The translations under genes were made by a program, and so were the position numbers. From Dactylosporangium aurantiacum (GTDB lineage Bacteria; Actinomycetota; Actinomycetes; Mycobacteriales; Micromonosporaceae): a DNA stretch of 64,000 nt. The stretch spans positions 124,001 to 188,000 of the forward strand of contig NZ_JNYJ01000005.1 of NCBI RefSeq assembly GCF_000716715.1, written 5' to 3'. Below, piece by piece: positions 61,601-64,000 of the stretch (position 1 is its first letter; each line of letters begins with the position of its first letter). Below the pieces are notes generated by a model. That model saw only the letters and a list, made by a program, of their open reading frames with translations, made no database searches and was not told where the DNA came from.

Positions 61601-63212
61601 AGAGCCCGCGGTCGGGGATGGTGCCGCCGCTGGTGACGGCGAGGCGCTGGGCGCCGGGCCGGGCGGTGAGCACGCCGTCGGTGCGGTCCCACACGACCCG
61701 CGGCCGCAGCTCGGCGAACGCGGTCGACGGATAGCGACCGGCGAGCATGTCCAGCACCGCGAACAGCGCCGACTCGGGCAGGTCGGCGAAGACCGCGGTG
61801 CGGCGGACCAGGGCCGCCAGCTCGTCGACGTGCCACGGCTCCATGGCGACCATCGCGATGATCTGCTGGGCGAGGACGTCCAGCGGGTTGCGCGGATAGC
61901 GCAGCTCCTCGATGCCGCCCTCGACCATCCGCTCGGCGACCACGGCGCACGAGACGAGGTCGCCGCGGTGCTTCGGGAACACCACGCCCCGGGAGACCGC
62001 GCCGACCTGGTGCCCGGCGCGCCCGACCCGCTGCAGGCCCGCCGCGACGCTCGGCGGCGCCTCGATCTGCACGACGAGGTCGACGGAGCCCATGTCGATG
62101 CCCAGCTCCAGGCTGGAGGTGGCGACGACGGCCGGCAGCTGGCCCGACTTGAGCGCCTCCTCGATGTGTTTGCGCTCCTCGCGGGAGACGCTGCCGTGGT
62201 GGGCGCGGGCCACGACGGGCGCCGCGCCGTTGGCGGTGCCGGCCTGCGCCATCATCTCCGCCGGTGTGCGCGGCGCGGTGGGCGTGGGGATGCCGGCGCG
62301 GGCGGCGGCCAGCTCGTTGATCCTGGCGCAGAGCCGCTCGGCGCCGCGGCGGGAGTTGGTGAACACGATCGTGGAGCGGTGTCCCTCGATCAGGTCGAGC
62401 ACCCGCTCCTCCACGGCGGGCCAGATCGACGCCTGCCGGGGCGCGCCGTCGTCGTCCTGCGCGGGGTCGCTCTCGCCGAGGGCCGTCATGTCCTCGACGG
62501 GCACCTGCACCTCGACCTCGATGGTCTTGGCGGTGGGCGGCTGCACGACCTCGACCGGCGCGGACCCGCCGAGGAACCGGGCGGTCTCGTCGATCGGGCG
62601 GACGGTCGCGGACAGCCCGACCCGCTGCGCGGGGCGCTCCAGCAGGGCGTCGAGCCGCTCCAGGGACAGCGCCAGGTGCGCGCCGCGCTTCGTCGCGCAG
62701 ACCGCGTGGACCTCGTCGACGATCACCGTCTCGACGCTGCGCAGCGACTCCCGGGCCTGCGAGGTGAGCAGCAGGAAGAGCGACTCTGGCGTGGTGATCA
62801 GGATGTCGGGTGGGGTCTTGGTGAACGCGCGCCGCTCGTCGGCGGGGGTGTCGCCGGTGCGCATGCCGACCCTGATGTCGGGCGGCTCCTGGCCGAGCCG
62901 CGCGGCCGCCTGCCTGATCCCGGCCAGGGGGGCCCGCAGGTTGCGCTCCACGTCGACGGCGAGCGCCTTCAGCGGGCTGACATACAGCACCCGGCAGCGC
63001 TTCGCGGCCTCCACGTCGGGGCGGGCGGCGAGCTGGTCGAGCGACCAGAGGAACGCGGCGAGGGTCTTGCCGGATCCGGTCGGCGCCACCACGAGGGCGT
63101 GCCGCCCGGCGCTGATCGCCCGCCAGGCACCGGCCTGTGCGGCGGTCGGCGCCGCGAACGCCGCACCGAACCACTCCCGCGTCGCCGCCCGGAACCGACC
63201 CAGCTCATCCAT
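58620..63212 (-). CDS. lhr: Lhr-type ATP-dependent DNA helicase
   Basis: A 1530-residue SF2 helicase. Walker A is PTGSGKT (residues 44-50), Walker B/DExH is VDEVHAV, followed by GLSATVRP, TSSLELGIDMGSVDLV and the QRVGRAGH motif VI. The winged-helix and Lhr core follow, then the long C-terminal domain seen in bacterial Lhr. It unwinds 3'-tailed and RNA:DNA duplexes and belongs to mutagen-induced repair in mycobacteria. ATG six bases after CAGGAT on the minus strand. The 34-bp repeat with hairpins follows its stop. Confidence 0.96.
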   Translation of the reverse strand: MDELGRFRAATREWFGAAFAAPTAAQAGAWRAISAGRHALVVAPTGSGKTLAAFLWSLDQLAARPDVEAAKRCRVLYVSPLKALAVDVERNLRAPLAGIRQAAARLGQEPPDIRVGMRTGDTPADERRAFTKTPPDILITTPESLFLLLTSQARESLRSVETVIVDEVHAVCATKRGAHLALSLERLDALLERPAQRVGLSATVRPIDETARFLGGSAPVEVVQPPTAKTIEVEVQVPVEDMTALGESDPAQDDDGAPRQASIWPAVEERVLDLIEGHRSTIVFTNSRRGAERLCARINELAAARAGIPTPTAPRTPAEMMAQAGTANGAAPVVARAHHGSVSREERKHIEEALKSGQLPAVVATSSLELGIDMGSVDLVVQIEAPPSVAAGLQRVGRAGHQVGAVSRGVVFPKHRGDLVSCAVVAERMVEGGIEELRYPRNPLDVLAQQIIAMVAMEPWHVDELAALVRRTAVFADLPESALFAVLDMLAGRYPSTAFAELRPRVVWDRTDGVLTARPGAQRLAVTSGGTIPDRGLFGVFLAGAEKAARVGELDEEMVYESRVGDVFLLGSTSWRIEDITPDRVLVSPAPGAAAKMPFWKGDSPGRPVELGRAIGARLRGFVKAGDEAAHAQLRGGGLDEWAADNLLAYLREQREATRHLPDDRTVLVERFRDELGDWRMTVHCVLGARVNAPWALAIARRLNERYGVDAQVMPSDDGIVVRLPDVADDPPGADLVAFDPDEIAGIVEETVGTSAMFAARFRECAARALLLPRRDPRRRQPLWQQRQRSAQLLDVARDYADFPITLEAARECLQDVFDVAGLVGVMRDIAGRKLRLVEVETPRPSPFARSLLFGYVGAFLYEGDSPLAERRAAALALDPTLLAELLGRVELRELLDPEVVTETERTLQWLGDQRTPRDAEDVAEMLRVLGDLSDAELTARGADPAWAAELAAQRRAIQVRVAGEARWIAVEDAARYRDALGVALPVGLPTAYLEPVADPLGDLVTRYGRTHAPFSAATSAARFGLGVFVLEQALRRLPSMVSGEFTPGGAGTEWCDAEILRLLRRRSLAALRREIEPVPPRALARFLPQWHQVGSSRARGIEAVAAAVEQLQGIAMPASALERLILPARVADYTPAYLDELCASGDLLWSGGGAIGEHDGWISLAFADTAPLLLPPPSDVGGPVHAAVLSALAGGQALFLRTLAERVNEILAVSPPAAVDLFDPGDGSISGTPPGGRPAFVGEAELIDAVWDLVWAGLVSNDTLGPLRAKLSGGGGAHRAKPAPRSRYRRAGIAAARASLASARSGPTTGAGRWHLLPDRDLDPTRRATANAELLLDRHGIVTRGAVMAEDLPGAFAGVYPVLAAMEERGAARRGYFVEGLGAAQFALPGAVDRLRGGTDGRDALVLAATDPANPYGAALPWPERVVDAGDGERSGHRPGRKAGALVVTVGGDLVIYVERGGRTLLSYVEDTDLLALAAKALADAVHGGALGAMSVERADGESIHASPLGDALSAAGFRTTPKGLRLRS

Positions 63213-63218
63213 GCCTCC

Positions 63219-63224
63219 ATCCTG
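63219..63224 (-). promoter_or_regulatory. -10-like CAGGAT for lhr
   Basis: Minus strand, six bases before ATG 63212. Confidence 0.5.
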
Positions 63225-63267
63225 CCCCCGGGGTACGACACTTTTCCCGGACAGGCCGACCCCGTCG

Positions 63268-63283
63268 ATCGGATTAGTCCGAT
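63268..63283. promoter_or_regulatory. Operator-like inverted repeat ATCGGA-TTAG-TCCGAT
   Basis: Perfect 6-bp arms around a 4-base AT-rich centre, in the 130-base divergent region between lhr and the small conserved gene. It lies about 24 bases upstream of the TAGAGT -10 hexamer of the rightward gene, overlapping or just above its -35 position. Confidence 0.5.
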
Positions 63284-63306
63284 TTGTACGAAAGGAGGAG
63301 TTTGGC

Positions 63307-63312
63307 TAGAGT
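63307..63312 (+). promoter_or_regulatory. -10 hexamer TAGAGT for the gene at 63342
   Basis: Unlike most promoters here it lies 29 bases before the start codon, leaving a short leader with the ribosome site AGGAG. Confidence 0.55.
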
Positions 63313-63341
63313 ATGCCAATCCCCAAGCACAGGAGCAGCCG

Positions 63342-63734
63342 GTGGCAGCACAGCGCACGATCGCCCAGCGGGCGATCCGCCAGGAATCGGACGTGCTGCT
63401 GCGCCAGCTGGACGCCTACCTCGCCGCGCTGCGGACCGGTCGCGGGACCGTCGACGTCGCGCACGCCGAGCGGATGGCCGCCGCACTGCGCCAGCTCATC
63501 GCCGACACGGCCAGGTCGAGCGCGGTCGACCGGGCCCGCGTCCGGGCCGCCGTGCACTACTTCGTCTACCGCGGCGCGACCGGCGACGGCCCGGCCCGCC
63601 CCGGCGGCGCCCGGCTGGCGCTGCTGACCGGCGGCCGCGCACCCGCCGAACGCCGCCGCCAGGGCGACGACGACCGGGTCGTCAACGACCTGCTCCGCGA
63701 ACTGGGCCGGGCGGACCTGATCGTGGAGCACTGA
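63342..63734 (+). CDS. Conserved hypothetical protein, 130 residues
   Basis: A soluble, largely helical protein (IAQRAIRQESDVLLRQLDAY, HAERMAAALRQLIADTARSS, RVVNDLLRELGRADLIVEH) without recognised domain. GTG start with AGGAG at good spacing. A palindromic operator-like site and a leadered promoter precede it, so it is probably regulated. It is followed by a strong bidirectional hairpin. Confidence 0.7.
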   Translation: MAAQRTIAQRAIRQESDVLLRQLDAYLAALRTGRGTVDVAHAERMAAALRQLIADTARSSAVDRARVRAAVHYFVYRGATGDGPARPGGARLALLTGGRAPAERRRQGDDDRVVNDLLRELGRADLIVEH

Positions 63735-63758
63735 GGACTTGCCTGGCCGGGCAGCGAA

Positions 63759-63790
63759 GAGGGTCCCCCATGAACCAGTGGGGGACCCTC
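63759..63790. terminator. Bidirectional hairpin between convergent genes
   Basis: Perfect 12-bp arms 63759-63770 and 63779-63790 with an 8-base loop, placed between the convergent stops at 63734 and 63807. No T-run on either side. Confidence 0.8.
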
Positions 63791-63806
63791 CATGCGTTGC
63801 GGACCG

Positions 63807-64000
63807 CTAGGACAGGCTCGCCGTCGCCAGCTTGACGCTGAACGCCAGGAACAGCCCGCCGACCGTGGTGCTCAACCCGGCCGCCAGCCCGCGCCGCGCG
63901 CGGAACTGCTCCGCCAGGCGCCGCCCGGCGAAGATCAGCACCGTCAGGTACACCGCGCTGAGCACCTCCGCCACGATGCCGAGCAGCAGGAAGCTCACCG
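63807..64000 (-). CDS. LysE/RhtB-like exporter, C-terminal part (start outside window)
   Basis: About 64 C-terminal residues: a membrane helix (LLGIVAEVLSAVYLTVLIFA), the charged loop GRRLAEQFRARR, and a last helix TVGGLFLAFSVKLATASL. This is the usual end of LysE/RhtB amino acid exporters. The gene runs past the right edge on the minus strand, so the frame is incomplete and any ATG near 63998 is probably internal. Confidence 0.65.
   Translation of the reverse strand, partial: VSFLLLGIVAEVLSAVYLTVLIFAGRRLAEQFRARRGLAAGLSTTVGGLFLAFSVKLATASLS

Overview
The window is very GC-rich, gene-dense actinobacterial chromosome, most likely from a Micromonosporaceae-type actinomycete. Four things point there: the strong G/C bias at third codon positions, the frequent GTG starts, several F420-type enzymes (two LLM oxidoreductases and a Ddn-like reductase), and a gene order typical of actinobacteria. 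There is no prophage, insertion sequence, rRNA, tRNA, CRISPR array or large biosynthetic cluster that I can support. The genus is an inference.

Region 1 (1-7.6 kb) is a catabolic operon: the end of an amino-acid/amine permease, a GntR/FCD regulator, a GlnA4-type glutamine-synthetase-like ligase, an aldehyde dehydrogenase, an SDR dehydrogenase and a PuuD-like gamma-glutamyl hydrolase. An F420-type oxidoreductase, a second PuuD-like hydrolase and a Uma2 nuclease-fold protein follow. The logic is gamma-glutamylation of an amine, oxidation, and removal of the glutamyl group. Region 2 (7.6-11.2 kb) holds a small conserved protein, methionine aminopeptidase, a VIT1-type metal transporter, a Ddn-like reductase and a leftward group of a Tat lipoprotein, a 53-codon mini-ORF and a DUF4439 ferritin-like protein.

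Region 3 (11.3-28.4 kb) is the translation/RNA core: rimP-nusA-ylxR-infB, a small unknown, DUF503, rbfA-nrnA, small membrane proteins, a MATE exporter, truB, ribF, rpsO, pnp, an M16 protease and dapB. Region 4 (28.5-39.4 kb) has a GNAT, a GT87 mannosyltransferase, a YcaQ-type glycosylase, a striking array of 18 eight-base repeats, DUF2752, thyX, dapA-rnj, DUF2784 and ftsK. A 1-kb stretch without credible genes but rich in degenerate repeats follows.

Region 5 (40.4-50.5 kb) has an AEC transporter, a COG2345-like regulator with a cysteine cluster, DUF3291, rimO, pgsA, two tandemly duplicated 30-codon minicistrons, cinA, clgR, a solute-binding/VWA protein, a membrane coiled-coil protein, pspA and pspM. 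The clgR-psp block is an envelope-stress module. Region 6 (50.6-64 kb) is accessory: a Tat lipoprotein, a chitin-binding-module protein, Nei2, an F420-type oxidoreductase, a SAM hydrolase, a DUF574-type methyltransferase, a GH5 cellulase whose strand order looks circularly permuted, a GNAT with a Pro/Ala insert, a truncated globin, the giant helicase Lhr, a small conserved protein and the end of a LysE-type exporter.

Most transcription units start with a TANNNT -10 hexamer only 6-8 bases before the start codon, implying leaderless mRNAs. These hexamers decide many start codons here, and several coincide with the TAG stop codon of the gene upstream. From memory, the order glnA4 cluster-map-rimP-...-ftsK-pgsA-cinA-clgR-pspA-pspM matches the M. 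tuberculosis Rv2861c-Rv2743c neighbourhood, with local insertions.
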